The translations under genes were made by a program, and so were the position numbers. A DNA stretch of 64,000 nucleotides from Pedobacter indicus (GTDB taxonomy: Bacteria; Bacteroidota; Bacteroidia; Sphingobacteriales; Sphingobacteriaceae). The stretch's first letter is position 1, and every line of letters starts with the position of its first letter. This document shows positions 24,179 to 32,512 of the stretch, one piece after another. The notes under the pieces were generated by a model that was given only the letters and a program-made list of their open reading frames with translations, did no database searches and was not told the origin of the DNA. Location: assembly GCF_003449035.1 (NCBI RefSeq), contig NZ_QRGB01000001.1:2480001-2544000 (forward strand). The letters are read 5' to 3'.

Positions 24179-24754
24179 ATGCAACGATTTTTATCATTTT
24201 TGCAGTCAAAAGCTGTTTTAGATGGTAAGTTTATTGAAATGATTACAAGTTCTGTAGAAGAGTTAACGTTATATAAACTGGACTACCTCTACACTGAAAA
24301 CCAATCTATTAACACCATTTATTTTTTGTTGGACGGATTTGTGTCCGGTTCCGAAAGAGTCGAAGGTCGTGATATCCTGACAAACTTCTGGGAGCCCATG
24401 ACCTTTATCATACCCGACAGCATCGCCCGGAAAACCTACTTCGAGAGCACTGTCAAAATACAATTACAGGAAGATAGCAACTTCATTAAAATCAAAACAC
24501 GCGACATCCTGGAGTCCCTCCAATACCCGACGGGGCAGTACCTTTACAATTTCTTTATCAATGCCGAATTGCGGAGAAGGCACCTCCAGACCCGTTTTCT
24601 GCGTCTATGCACCGTGAAAGAACGGATTAGGTACCTGAGCGACCATCACCAAGTCGTTTTTAGGTATCTTAGTCACGAACAACTCGCTTCGTTTGTTGGT
24701 ACCAGCCGGCCGAACCTAACCAACCTGCTTTCCGAAATAACTCGGGGCGGGTAA
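24179..24754 (+). CDS. Crp/Fnr-family transcriptional regulator
   Basis: 191 residues, the usual length. The N-terminal cyclic-nucleotide-binding-like beta roll includes YLYTENQSINTIYFLLDGFVSGSERVEGRDILTNF and FESTVKIQLQEDSNFIKIK; the canonical cAMP-binding arginine/glutamate motif is absent, as in most Bacteroidota members. The C-terminal DNA-binding helix-turn-helix is VFRYLSHEQLASFVGTSRPN followed by LTNLLSEI. It lies directly upstream of tandem hairpins and the MauE/DUF6520 genes on the same strand, so it is a plausible regulator of that locus. Confidence 0.87.
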   Translation: MQRFLSFLQSKAVLDGKFIEMITSSVEELTLYKLDYLYTENQSINTIYFLLDGFVSGSERVEGRDILTNFWEPMTFIIPDSIARKTYFESTVKIQLQEDSNFIKIKTRDILESLQYPTGQYLYNFFINAELRRRHLQTRFLRLCTVKERIRYLSDHHQVVFRYLSHEQLASFVGTSRPNLTNLLSEITRGG

Positions 24755-24795
24755 GACAGCAATAGTCAGAAATTCATGAAGCTTTGTTACAATGA

Positions 24796-24872
24796 TGTTT
24801 GTTTCAAACAATTTTATGTTTGAAACAAACAAAAATTCGTTCGAAATAAACCCAAAATGGTTTGTTTCGAAC
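24796..24872. repeat. Two tandem hairpins sharing a GTTTGTTTC core
   Basis: Hairpin 1 is a perfect 15-bp stem (TGTTTGTTTCAAACA at 24796-24810, partner 24817-24831) with the 6-base loop ATTTTA. Hairpin 2 is a 14-bp stem with one mismatch (GTTCGAAATAAACC at 24839-24852, partner 24859-24872) and a 6-base loop. Both contain GTTTGTTTC(A/G)AAC. Neither is followed by a T-run, so they are unlike terminators. They lie between the Crp/Fnr gene and the MauE-like gene and could be regulator-binding sites or an mRNA-stabilising or processing element. Confidence 0.65.
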
Positions 24873-24943
24873 CTTTTCTGCCGTTTTTCTTCCCGAGCTT
24901 TATGGTATCCATTATTGAACCGTTGACCAGATGAACAGGAATT

Positions 24944-25420
24944 ATGAAATGGGCAGAAAACATATCGTGGGCAGTTAGCTTTCTCTTGATCCTTCTTTGG
25001 GTATATACTGCCTTGAGCAAGGTGGCAGATGTAGAGATGTTCGCATCACAGCTGAGCCGACAACCCGAACCCGTCAGCACCTTGGCACCAATACTGGTTT
25101 GGGTACTGCCCTTGGTAGAATTGGTGGCGGCAACCATGCTGATGTTCGCGCAAACGCGGAAAAGCGGCCTTCTCCTCTCCTTCTTCCTGATGCTGGGATT
25201 TACAGTTTATGTAGCGCTGGCCGTTATAGGTTTCTGGGAAGACATACCCTGCAGTTGTGGCGGTGTACTTAATCAGCTCAGTTGGCGAGATCATTTATGG
25301 TTCAATCTATTCTTTCTCATGATCGCTGCACTTGGTTTAGCAGCAGAAAGACATTTAAGAAGATCAAAACATCAAGGGGGCAACCTGCAGCAGGCCGCCC
25401 CTGCGGGCGGACCGGCCTAA
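24944..25420 (+). CDS. MauE/DoxX-like redox-associated membrane protein
   Basis: 158 residues with four hydrophobic helices (ISWAVSFLLILLWVYTALSK, ILVWVLPLVELVAATMLMF, GLLLSFFLMLGFTVYVALAVIG and HLWFNLFFLMIAALGLA) as in the MauE/DoxX superfamily. A CSCGG motif (about 103-107) sits in the loop after helix 3; MauE/VKOR-like relatives use such cysteines in thiol-disulfide chemistry with a thioredoxin-like partner. The tail is Gln/Ala/Gly-rich (GGNLQQAAPAGGPA). A DUF6520 gene follows 63 bases downstream, and a TlpA-like gene lies in the facing operon, so redox maturation of an exported substrate is the likely theme. Confidence 0.78.
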   Translation: MKWAENISWAVSFLLILLWVYTALSKVADVEMFASQLSRQPEPVSTLAPILVWVLPLVELVAATMLMFAQTRKSGLLLSFFLMLGFTVYVALAVIGFWEDIPCSCGGVLNQLSWRDHLWFNLFFLMIAALGLAAERHLRRSKHQGGNLQQAAPAGGPA

Positions 25421-25483
25421 AGGTCAGATAAGAAAACATTGATACTAAAACAGTATCGAATTTACACATTTTAATTCATTAAC

Positions 25484-25783
25484 ATGAAAAAGATCAAAAT
25501 TAATCTACTGGCAATCATCGGAATGATGGTTGCAGTAGGAACGGTTGCCTTTACGGCACCGAAGGAAAACCTCGAATTGGTATGGTTCGATGTATCAAAT
25601 GGCATAATCCAGGTCGACGTTGAGATTGAAGAAGGCCCTGGTGGGGACTGCATTCAATCGCCAGCTGCTGAGACATGCATGGCTGCATTCGATAGTGCTG
25701 ATTTAGATACTAACGGACATGCCCCTACATCGGACTTAAACAGTCCGCTTGTGAAAGACCGGGCTTATACTGATCCAGAATAA
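25484..25783 (+). CDS. Small secreted DUF6520-like protein
   Basis: 99 residues beginning with a signal peptide (MKKIKINLLAIIGMMVAVGT, cleavage near VAFTAP). The mature part is acidic with two cysteines (GGDCIQSPAAETCMAAFDSAD), like DUF6520 proteins of Bacteroidota, which are short, exported and of unknown function. Cysteines in a periplasmic peptide next to MauE- and TlpA-like genes make it a candidate redox substrate. A bidirectional terminator follows. Confidence 0.7.
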   Translation: MKKIKINLLAIIGMMVAVGTVAFTAPKENLELVWFDVSNGIIQVDVEIEEGPGGDCIQSPAAETCMAAFDSADLDTNGHAPTSDLNSPLVKDRAYTDPE

Positions 25784-25789
25784 CCCCAC

Positions 25790-25824
25790 ACCCGGTTGCC
25801 CTTGAACATTCAGGGCAACTGGGT
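25790..25824. terminator. Bidirectional terminator between convergent operons
   Basis: ACCCGGTTGCCCT (25790-25802) pairs with AGGGCAACTGGGT (25812-25824), one G-T pair. It lies in the 68-base gap between the DUF6520 stop and the SusD stop on the other strand. T-runs are weak, so efficiency is uncertain. Confidence 0.6.
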
Positions 25825-25851
25825 TATGTAATGCAATGGGTTTAGGCTATA

Positions 25852-27213
25852 TCACCGCGGGTTCTGTCTTATTCCAGAAAGTTCAATAACAATATCCGGG
25901 ATCGGCAACACATAGCGCTCGCTGTTGGGTTCCAGCATAAAAGTTTGATCACCCATTTGACGGGTCAACGTAATTGCATGATCATGATGTTTGTTTAACC
26001 TCCGTAAATCTGACCATCTGATGCCTCTAAACGGAAGTTCCTTACGGCGTTCACGAAGAATAATGTCCAATAGCCTATTTCGTTCTGTTTCATTTATCCC
26101 CTCCCAACCTTCAGGGTAGCGATTTTTCAGCAGCGTATTCAGGGAAGCGTTTGCTTCTTCCATTTTCCCTGTCCTTACTGCACATTCGGCTTTGATTAAA
26201 TACAGTTCATTCGTTGAAAGGCCGGCAAATAAAAAGCGGTCACCGTTATACGACCCCTTGAAAGTAGGTGAACCGTTATTCCCCATTGTAAAGAAAATAT
26301 GCTTCCTTAAATCATTTTCCTCATATAGGCCATATAATGAAGGGTCGACCTGCAGGTTCCGTGGGTGCAAAATGGTCGATGAAACCATAGCTGTATGGAA
26401 GATAACCTCCCTATTGAATCGGATAAACGGGAACTCTTCGTTGGCGTCCATGATATTGAGATCCAACAGCTCATTATCTATCGTCAATGCTGAATCTGCA
26501 TACAAATAGGCATTATCGAAGTCGTCCATAACCAAGAGGGTTCTTGCCATTAGCGCATAGGCTGCTTGTTGAGATGGCCGCGTCTTTGTTTCTGATTTAG
26601 CAGATAATAGTTCCAATGCGTTTTTTAGATCACCTACGATCTGCATGTATGTAATGGCCACGGAACTACGGCGAGGTTGTATATTAATGTCAGATTCAAG
26701 CTTTAGGGGCAGCCCCAAATCGACATCCGATGTTCGAGCGTCGTAGGTCTTACAGAACAACTGTGCCAACTGGTAATAAGCCCATGCCCTGCAAAAATAG
26801 GCGCTCCCTTGCAGTTCATCGTATTCAATTGCATTCATAGACGTCCTTTCTATCTTATCCAGGGTCTCCAGTACTAGATTGGTGTTGTAGATCTGCTGGT
26901 AGGGATATTTCCAGTCCATGATATTGATATCGCTCTCATAGATGTCCTCGTTCCAGACGTATGCATTTTTTTCGGGTAAGACCACGAGCGACTGCCAGGT
27001 TTCTGGCTCGACGAAGAAATTGTCAGAACCTATAACCGAAAGGGTGCTGTGGGAACCGTTCATTAATACCGAGTTGTCAAGCAGGCCCCGGAGATCCTTC
27101 AGCGTCTGGGGTACGACGAGTGACTTATCGGGTTTCACATCCAGATAATCAGAGCAAGATGCTAAAGCCCACAACAAAGTGACAAAAATAAATCTATACA
27201 TATAGTTTCTCAT
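25852..27213 (-). CDS. SusD/RagB-family outer-membrane lipoprotein
   Basis: 453 residues with a lipoprotein signal (MYRFIFVTLLWALASCSDYL). SusD features seen are the early SDYLDVKPDKSLVVPQTLKDL block, TPR-like helices around ELQGSAYFCRAWAYYQLAQL and the family's characteristic C-terminal section with RNRLLDIILRERRKELPFRGIRWSDLRRL. It is shorter than many SusD proteins (about 500-600). It would cap the SusC barrel encoded 10 bases upstream and bind the imported ligand at the cell surface. With a TlpA-like protein rather than glycosidases in the operon, the substrate is probably not a simple polysaccharide. Confidence 0.92.
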   Translation of the reverse strand: MRNYMYRFIFVTLLWALASCSDYLDVKPDKSLVVPQTLKDLRGLLDNSVLMNGSHSTLSVIGSDNFFVEPETWQSLVVLPEKNAYVWNEDIYESDINIMDWKYPYQQIYNTNLVLETLDKIERTSMNAIEYDELQGSAYFCRAWAYYQLAQLFCKTYDARTSDVDLGLPLKLESDINIQPRRSSVAITYMQIVGDLKNALELLSAKSETKTRPSQQAAYALMARTLLVMDDFDNAYLYADSALTIDNELLDLNIMDANEEFPFIRFNREVIFHTAMVSSTILHPRNLQVDPSLYGLYEENDLRKHIFFTMGNNGSPTFKGSYNGDRFLFAGLSTNELYLIKAECAVRTGKMEEANASLNTLLKNRYPEGWEGINETERNRLLDIILRERRKELPFRGIRWSDLRRLNKHHDHAITLTRQMGDQTFMLEPNSERYVLPIPDIVIELSGIRQNPR

Positions 27214-27223
27214 AATTTAGTAT

Positions 27224-30200
27224 TTAGAAGTCGATCCTTAGTCCCAAGGATAGGGTCGCTCGCGGTCTCACCGTCATATATGGATATTCAGGATCAATAC
27301 CTGACTTAGTCGATTTCCATATAATGCCCAAATTTTGTGCGTGAGCATATACGTTCAGGTTCTTAAAAGGTAAACCTTTATGTCCATTTCTCAACATCGT
27401 ATAGCCTAACCGAATATCCCTGAAACGGACATGGTCGCCTTTTTCCACCAACACTTCGGAGCGCTCATATACCAGGTCCCTATTGCTCACAATATTTTGG
27501 GGAAGTGACGGAACATCCGTGCGCTGCTCATCTCCGGGCTTTTGCCAGCGATCGTAAAAATCACGATGGCCATCCCAGTTTTGGAAGAGGTTGTTGTAAT
27601 TGATGCTGTTTTTCCTGAAAAAATAACCCGCCTTCCACATTATATTCATAGACAGGTCGAAAGCTCCGTACCGGAAGCTGTTCATGACCGAGCCTGTGTA
27701 TTTTGGTATTTGAGAACCGTGGTACACGAGATCATCGACCGTTAGATCTCTGACATAAGCTGAGTAGTCGTCAGAAATAACGCCATCCACCAAGACCTGA
27801 GGGTCACCTGTTTCTGGATCGAGCCCATGCCAGGGATAACTGTAAAGACCAAACGCAGGGTAACCCAATCGCGGAACTGGCTCAACATATGTCGACAAAT
27901 AGGAGGCCACGGCCGTCCCTTCGAATTTATAATCCGTTACCTTGTCCGTATTGTAATTGAATATCGCGGTGATATCCCATTGCAACCTGCCAATCTGGTT
28001 TTTACTGTTCAAAGTTGCTTCAAAGCCCTTTGCTTTAAGATCTGCATAGTTTATACGATATGAATATCCTGTCCCGAGAAAATATCCAGAAGTGGGATCC
28101 AATGGTATGTTGCCCAACAAATCAGTTGAGTGCTTACTATAATACTCCAGGCTCCCCGACAGCCTTCCGTTCTTTGTTGCGAAGTCGGCACCCAGATTAA
28201 ACGTCCGCACTTTTTCCCATCGCAGCTGCGGATTGCCAGCCGTGCTGATCGAAACATAGTCCAGTCCCGTCACATGGTCTGTCAGGTAATAGCCAGTTGG
28301 GAACGCCGTTGTTGACCGGTCTATGTTTCCACTGTACCCGAATGTAGCCCTTAGTTTTAGATAGGTAATGGTTTCATTGTTATAGAATCCCTCGTTGTCT
28401 ACCAACCAAGCCGCTCCCGTTGACCATAAAGGCACCCGTTGTTGGTTTGTCTTTACCCCAAAAAGGTTCGAGCCGTCGGACCGTGCGCTGGCGGAGATCA
28501 AATAACGGTCATCGTAGGAATAGGAAGCATTTGAAAAATACGAAATATACCGGTCCGTCAATTCCCTGAAGCTATTGCCCTGTGATGGGATGTTCGCCCT
28601 TCCGGTAGGCAGCGTATAAAATCTCGTACTATAATCAATCCGGTTCTGAAACGTGTATATTTCCTCATCAAAACCATAAACCCCTTGTGCGTTTGCCGTA
28701 GTTTTGACCTCTCGTACCTCGGCACCTGCGAGTGCCTTTACAACATGCTTGTCATCAAACCGCCGGTCAAAGTCGATTTGCGCCCTACCTATATAGGCTC
28801 TGACCCTATCCTTGTTTTCAGTCAGAATACTACCCCTTGGCACCGCATGGCTACCATCCGCCTGGGTAAACCGGTTGATCAGGTTCCTTGTGTAATAGCT
28901 CTCTTCTGTCCGCAAGTTCCGTAGTTCCCGGTTTGAGTTCCTGTACTGAAACTTCATTGCGAATGTCAATCCCGCGGGCAATTTATAATCTATCCCCAGG
29001 TTGACCCTCGTCTCCATATTTTTATCATATTTTTCTTTCAGGCCGATTTCGCTCAAGGGGTAGAACCCCCAGTTAAGCAAGCCGTTGTCTTCAGCCTCTT
29101 GGACGTATGTCATCCGGTAATCGGTAGGTATAGGCAACGGGTTCCTCTCTTCATCGGCCAATTGGGCGTATGGATAAAGCCCCTGCGTTCTCAGCTCCCT
29201 TAAACTTATCCCGTTATTTTGCCTGTTGGTATGCACAAAGTTGACCCCAAGGTGTAGCGAAAGGTTCTCAAGTGGTTTTATCGACGTGTTGCTCGTGAGC
29301 GTTGTCCTGGAAGATTCATCGCTGACGATGTTATATTTACTTCTGTCATCCCCCGCTGAAATATAATAAGCATAAGAGTCCGAACCACCGCTGATGCTGA
29401 GTGAATTTCTGAACGAACCCGCATTCCTATACAGGTGCTCTTCGGCTTCCCGTCTAATATCGTATTTACTGTAGTAATTTACTAAGTTGTCAATGCTTGG
29501 GTCGTCTCTGAACAATGCTTCCACAATAGGTGAAAGTGGCGTCCGGACATCCTCCTGATAAAAGCCCTGATCGAACAGCATCCTCTCGACTTCAATAAAA
29601 TCCCCTGCAGCCAGGTAACCCCCATTGTAAAAGAGGTCCGGTCTGGGTGTTGCCGAAAAGTTACTGCTCAAACTTATCCTGGATTTCGACCCTAATGCTT
29701 TTTTTGTCGATATGACGATCACACCATTACCTGCCCTTGCCCCCCAGATCGATGCAGCGGCTGCATCCTTAAGGACCGTTACACTTTCCACATCCTCAGG
29801 GTTGATGTTATTGATATCTCCCTCATATGGAAAATTATCGACTACGATCAAAGGGCTCAGGTTCGCATTGATGGTACTGACACCCCTCACCAGTGGCACA
29901 GGCGCAACCAACCCGTTCTCCGAAGCGTTCCTCTTATCAAAATTCAATGAGCTTGCAACGCCTTCCAACCTGTCCATAATATTGGAGCTCACACCCCTGG
30001 ATAACAGCTTCTTATCGACAAATTCAAAAGCTCCCGTTGCCCGCTCTCTGGGTAGCTGCTGATATCCGGTAGACACCTCGACCGCCCTCAATTCACGGCC
30101 TTCTTCCTGGAGAAAAATTGTAAGGTATTGAAGTTCTCCATGCCCTAGTCCCATTTCATATGTTACAAATCCCAGATGGCTCACCAAAAGAGTATCGGGC

Positions 30201-30409
30201 AATCGTTTTACTGGAATCGAGAACCTTCCGCCCTCACCGGACGAAAAGCTGACCTCGCCCTTCTTTAGAAATATATTGGCTCCGACAATGGGCTCTCCTA
30301 TCAGGTTCTTAACTTCCCCACGTAGGATCTGTTGACCCAGCGCACCGATAGAATGGAATGTCATCCATGCGGTGAAGAGCACTGCGCTTATAAGTTTGCT
30401 TTTTCTCAT
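27224..30409 (-). CDS. SusC/RagA-family TonB-dependent outer-membrane transporter
   Basis: 1061 residues. A signal peptide (to about residue 25, ending IGALGQQ) is followed by a carboxypeptidase-regulatory-like domain (ILRGEVKNLIGEPIVGANIF, about 27-110), then a plug domain. The plug contains the SusC signatures PLVRGVSTINANLSPLIVVD, NPEDVESVTVLKDAAAASIW and GARAGNGVIVISTKKA. A 22-strand type barrel ends in LSLGLRIDF with the terminal Phe. There is no N-terminal STN domain, so it is not of the sigma-factor-signalling class. It imports a ligand delivered by the SusD partner, using TonB energy. The start at 30409 is one base before the stop of the upstream tlpA-like gene, so the three are coupled. 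Confidence 0.95.
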   Translation of the reverse strand: MRKSKLISAVLFTAWMTFHSIGALGQQILRGEVKNLIGEPIVGANIFLKKGEVSFSSGEGGRFSIPVKRLPDTLLVSHLGFVTYEMGLGHGELQYLTIFLQEEGRELRAVEVSTGYQQLPRERATGAFEFVDKKLLSRGVSSNIMDRLEGVASSLNFDKRNASENGLVAPVPLVRGVSTINANLSPLIVVDNFPYEGDINNINPEDVESVTVLKDAAAASIWGARAGNGVIVISTKKALGSKSRISLSSNFSATPRPDLFYNGGYLAAGDFIEVERMLFDQGFYQEDVRTPLSPIVEALFRDDPSIDNLVNYYSKYDIRREAEEHLYRNAGSFRNSLSISGGSDSYAYYISAGDDRSKYNIVSDESSRTTLTSNTSIKPLENLSLHLGVNFVHTNRQNNGISLRELRTQGLYPYAQLADEERNPLPIPTDYRMTYVQEAEDNGLLNWGFYPLSEIGLKEKYDKNMETRVNLGIDYKLPAGLTFAMKFQYRNSNRELRNLRTEESYYTRNLINRFTQADGSHAVPRGSILTENKDRVRAYIGRAQIDFDRRFDDKHVVKALAGAEVREVKTTANAQGVYGFDEEIYTFQNRIDYSTRFYTLPTGRANIPSQGNSFRELTDRYISYFSNASYSYDDRYLISASARSDGSNLFGVKTNQQRVPLWSTGAAWLVDNEGFYNNETITYLKLRATFGYSGNIDRSTTAFPTGYYLTDHVTGLDYVSISTAGNPQLRWEKVRTFNLGADFATKNGRLSGSLEYYSKHSTDLLGNIPLDPTSGYFLGTGYSYRINYADLKAKGFEATLNSKNQIGRLQWDITAIFNYNTDKVTDYKFEGTAVASYLSTYVEPVPRLGYPAFGLYSYPWHGLDPETGDPQVLVDGVISDDYSAYVRDLTVDDLVYHGSQIPKYTGSVMNSFRYGAFDLSMNIMWKAGYFFRKNSINYNNLFQNWDGHRDFYDRWQKPGDEQRTDVPSLPQNIVSNRDLVYERSEVLVEKGDHVRFRDIRLGYTMLRNGHKGLPFKNLNVYAHAQNLGIIWKSTKSGIDPEYPYMTVRPRATLSLGLRIDF

Positions 30410-30410
30410 A

Positions 30411-31811
30411 CTAATTTTTGTCCTTTCTTGATATCACCAACACCTCAATCTCGATTTCCTGTTCCATGATCGTTATGCCACGACTGTTCAGTACATTGAT
30501 CGTCTCCTTAAGCTTATTCGGGTTCATTACGATTTTCAGGTTCATTTTTCCCTGATATCTGCTTTTGTCGATGAACGGCTTCTCTTCCTTGTAATACGTA
30601 GCAACTAGCGACTTGACTAAATGATCAAATGGCTGGTTTATGAAGGTGAGTGTGTCCCCATCCTTTGTGAACCGGGGTTTTATTCGCTGGTCGGAGAAAG
30701 TTGGATTGTCTTTATCGACGCGGTGGATCACCAAGCTCCTGACCTTTCGCTTTTCTATACTAGCCTCCACTTCAAATTTAGAGTTCAGTAGCCGCGCCAG
30801 ATCAGTCTTGAATATTTCCATTACAAGTTGGGGATCCGTCCTTTTGGGCATTTCAAGTGTATAACTGTAGGTGTTCTTTCCTAACCAATCCATTGCTTTT
30901 TGCTTCCCTGCGCTCGACGGATTTGTAATTGAGGAATCAGCTGCCATGCGGTCCTTTGTCTCTTTATCAATTTCCCAAATGATACGGTTGTTATCGGGAT
31001 ATGAACCGAGTCTATCTTCATAGACCAATCGGAGCATCCCCAATAAATCAAGATTATAAATAGTTATCCCGTTATCCCTTCTACGGTACCCTCCGATCTG
31101 AGCATTGATCCTGTTTGTAAAAGACGATTGATAAACACGGTTTTCTTCCGTGACATCAATGGGCTTTGACTTATCAAAACCCACATCCTCTTCCTTTGCA
31201 ACCATCTTAACCTGCTCCCCCTTTAGTATTGACAAAATATTCTCCCTACTCGCATATTCCGGCCCTGCAATGGCCATCACCTCCCCTCCTTTGATCCAAA
31301 CCTGATGAGGGATACTCCGGTGCGGAAAGTACTCCTTCAAGTGAGTTTCATCGAAAGCTGTCGGCAAGCTCCATCCTTTATCCGCAAAAAACTTGGTAAC
31401 TTTATCCTGAGCTTCATAACTGGTGGGGAATACCAATAGGTCACCTGCAAATTCCTGTTGCAGGGTATCGAGCTTGTGCAGTGACGATATGCACGGTGCG
31501 CACCACGTCGCCCAAAAATCAAGGATGATCAGTTTATCACGGAAGTCGCCGAGCGTCAGGTATTGCACCTGATCACTATGCGGACTTACAACTGGGAAGG
31601 CATAATCCCATAGTTCGTCCGGTATTTTGTCGCCTATCTTCAGAGGCGTAATAGAGTCTATTGTTGCGGAGTCTGTTTCAGAGCTAGCATCAACGGCAGG
31701 GATCGCTCCTCCCCCGCCAAGGCTCCCCGAAGGGTAAGCCGATGAAGGCTTACCCAAACAGAGAACTGATACTAAAACATAAAAACAGAACGGAAAGTAT
31801 TTTCTTGTCAT
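30411..31811 (-). CDS. TlpA-like thioredoxin-fold protein with C-terminal secretin/STN-like domain
   Basis: 466 residues from the ATG at 31811, chosen because it starts a signal peptide (MTRKYFPFCFYVLVSVLCLG). Residues about 65-205 are a TlpA/ResA thioredoxin domain with the active site WATWCAPC and the cis-proline in RSIPHQVWI. The C-terminal half (about 230-460) resembles the TIGR03435-type or FecR/STN-like repeats seen in Bacteroidota thiol proteins (MDWLGKNTYSYTLEMPKRTD, LARLLNSKFEVEASIEKRKV). It is the first gene of the tlpA-susC-susD operon. It likely reduces or isomerises disulfides in the periplasm, tied to what SusCD imports. A hairpin sits just before the start. Confidence 0.82.
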   Translation of the reverse strand: MTRKYFPFCFYVLVSVLCLGKPSSAYPSGSLGGGGAIPAVDASSETDSATIDSITPLKIGDKIPDELWDYAFPVVSPHSDQVQYLTLGDFRDKLIILDFWATWCAPCISSLHKLDTLQQEFAGDLLVFPTSYEAQDKVTKFFADKGWSLPTAFDETHLKEYFPHRSIPHQVWIKGGEVMAIAGPEYASRENILSILKGEQVKMVAKEEDVGFDKSKPIDVTEENRVYQSSFTNRINAQIGGYRRRDNGITIYNLDLLGMLRLVYEDRLGSYPDNNRIIWEIDKETKDRMAADSSITNPSSAGKQKAMDWLGKNTYSYTLEMPKRTDPQLVMEIFKTDLARLLNSKFEVEASIEKRKVRSLVIHRVDKDNPTFSDQRIKPRFTKDGDTLTFINQPFDHLVKSLVATYYKEEKPFIDKSRYQGKMNLKIVMNPNKLKETINVLNSRGITIMEQEIEIEVLVISRKDKN

Positions 31812-31837
31812 AAAAGTGCATTTATTGGTTTTAAGAT

Positions 31838-31875
31838 GCACTTACCGTGGCCCGGGGAGAGCCACGTATAAGTGC
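31838..31875 (-). promoter_or_regulatory. Leader hairpin before the tlpA-like gene
   Basis: GCACTTACCGTGGC and GCCACGTATAAGTGC form a nearly perfect stem (one extra base) around a 9-base loop, 27 bases upstream of the preferred ATG at 31811. In the mRNA it would control ribosome access or stability. An operator function is also possible. Confidence 0.5.
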
Positions 31876-32512
31876 GGCTGATTACACATGAAACTAGGTC
31901 TTTAAGGTCTATTTCCGTACAATAAATCATACCTGACATCTAAAAAATGATGGCATAAGGGTTCCCCGAAGGACGGAATTGACCTCTTTTATTTACGAAC
32001 TAAAATGTGTTGATTTTGAAAATAACTGGACGCTATTCCGGTGCCTTGGCAACGACAATAAGTAGACATTGCATCTTCAGCGAAAAGACTTCTGATATTT
32101 CTACTTCTACAAAGAAATCAGTTTCAAATGTTTCTCTAAAAAGCGCAAAGAAATGAGTTGTGTATAGGTTTATCATGGCTCATTGGTTTGTCCAGCTACA
32201 AATATAGATTTGGATACGAAGAATATCGAATGATAAGGATGGTAAATCATCACATAAGCAATGTAAATCATTGCGAAGAATATCAAAGGTAGTCGAGGAA
32301 GGACACATAAATTAATCTCTAAAATTTTATATAAAACAACTAAAAAGCTCGATTAATTATGGATATCAACATATATATACTATATTTACCATACAGATAA
32401 TCAACCACTTATAACCTACTATTCTTAATTAAGACCGGGGCTATTTGAAGTTGATGACTTTCGAATACTACTCTATACACCATTATTACCTTACTAAATT
32501 ATAACCATTATT
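31876..32512. other. Long non-coding gap upstream of the giant LamG gene
   Basis: About 637 AT-rich bases between divergent genes. No ORF with protein-like composition is seen. TATATTTA at 32381-32388 could be a -7 element for the plus-strand gene, which would give a leader of about 120 bases. Nothing else stands out. Confidence 0.35.

Noticed and set aside
29712-30062. Plus-strand ORF of 116 codons opposite susC
   Set aside because: It is antisense to the conserved SusC plug region and has no independent support.
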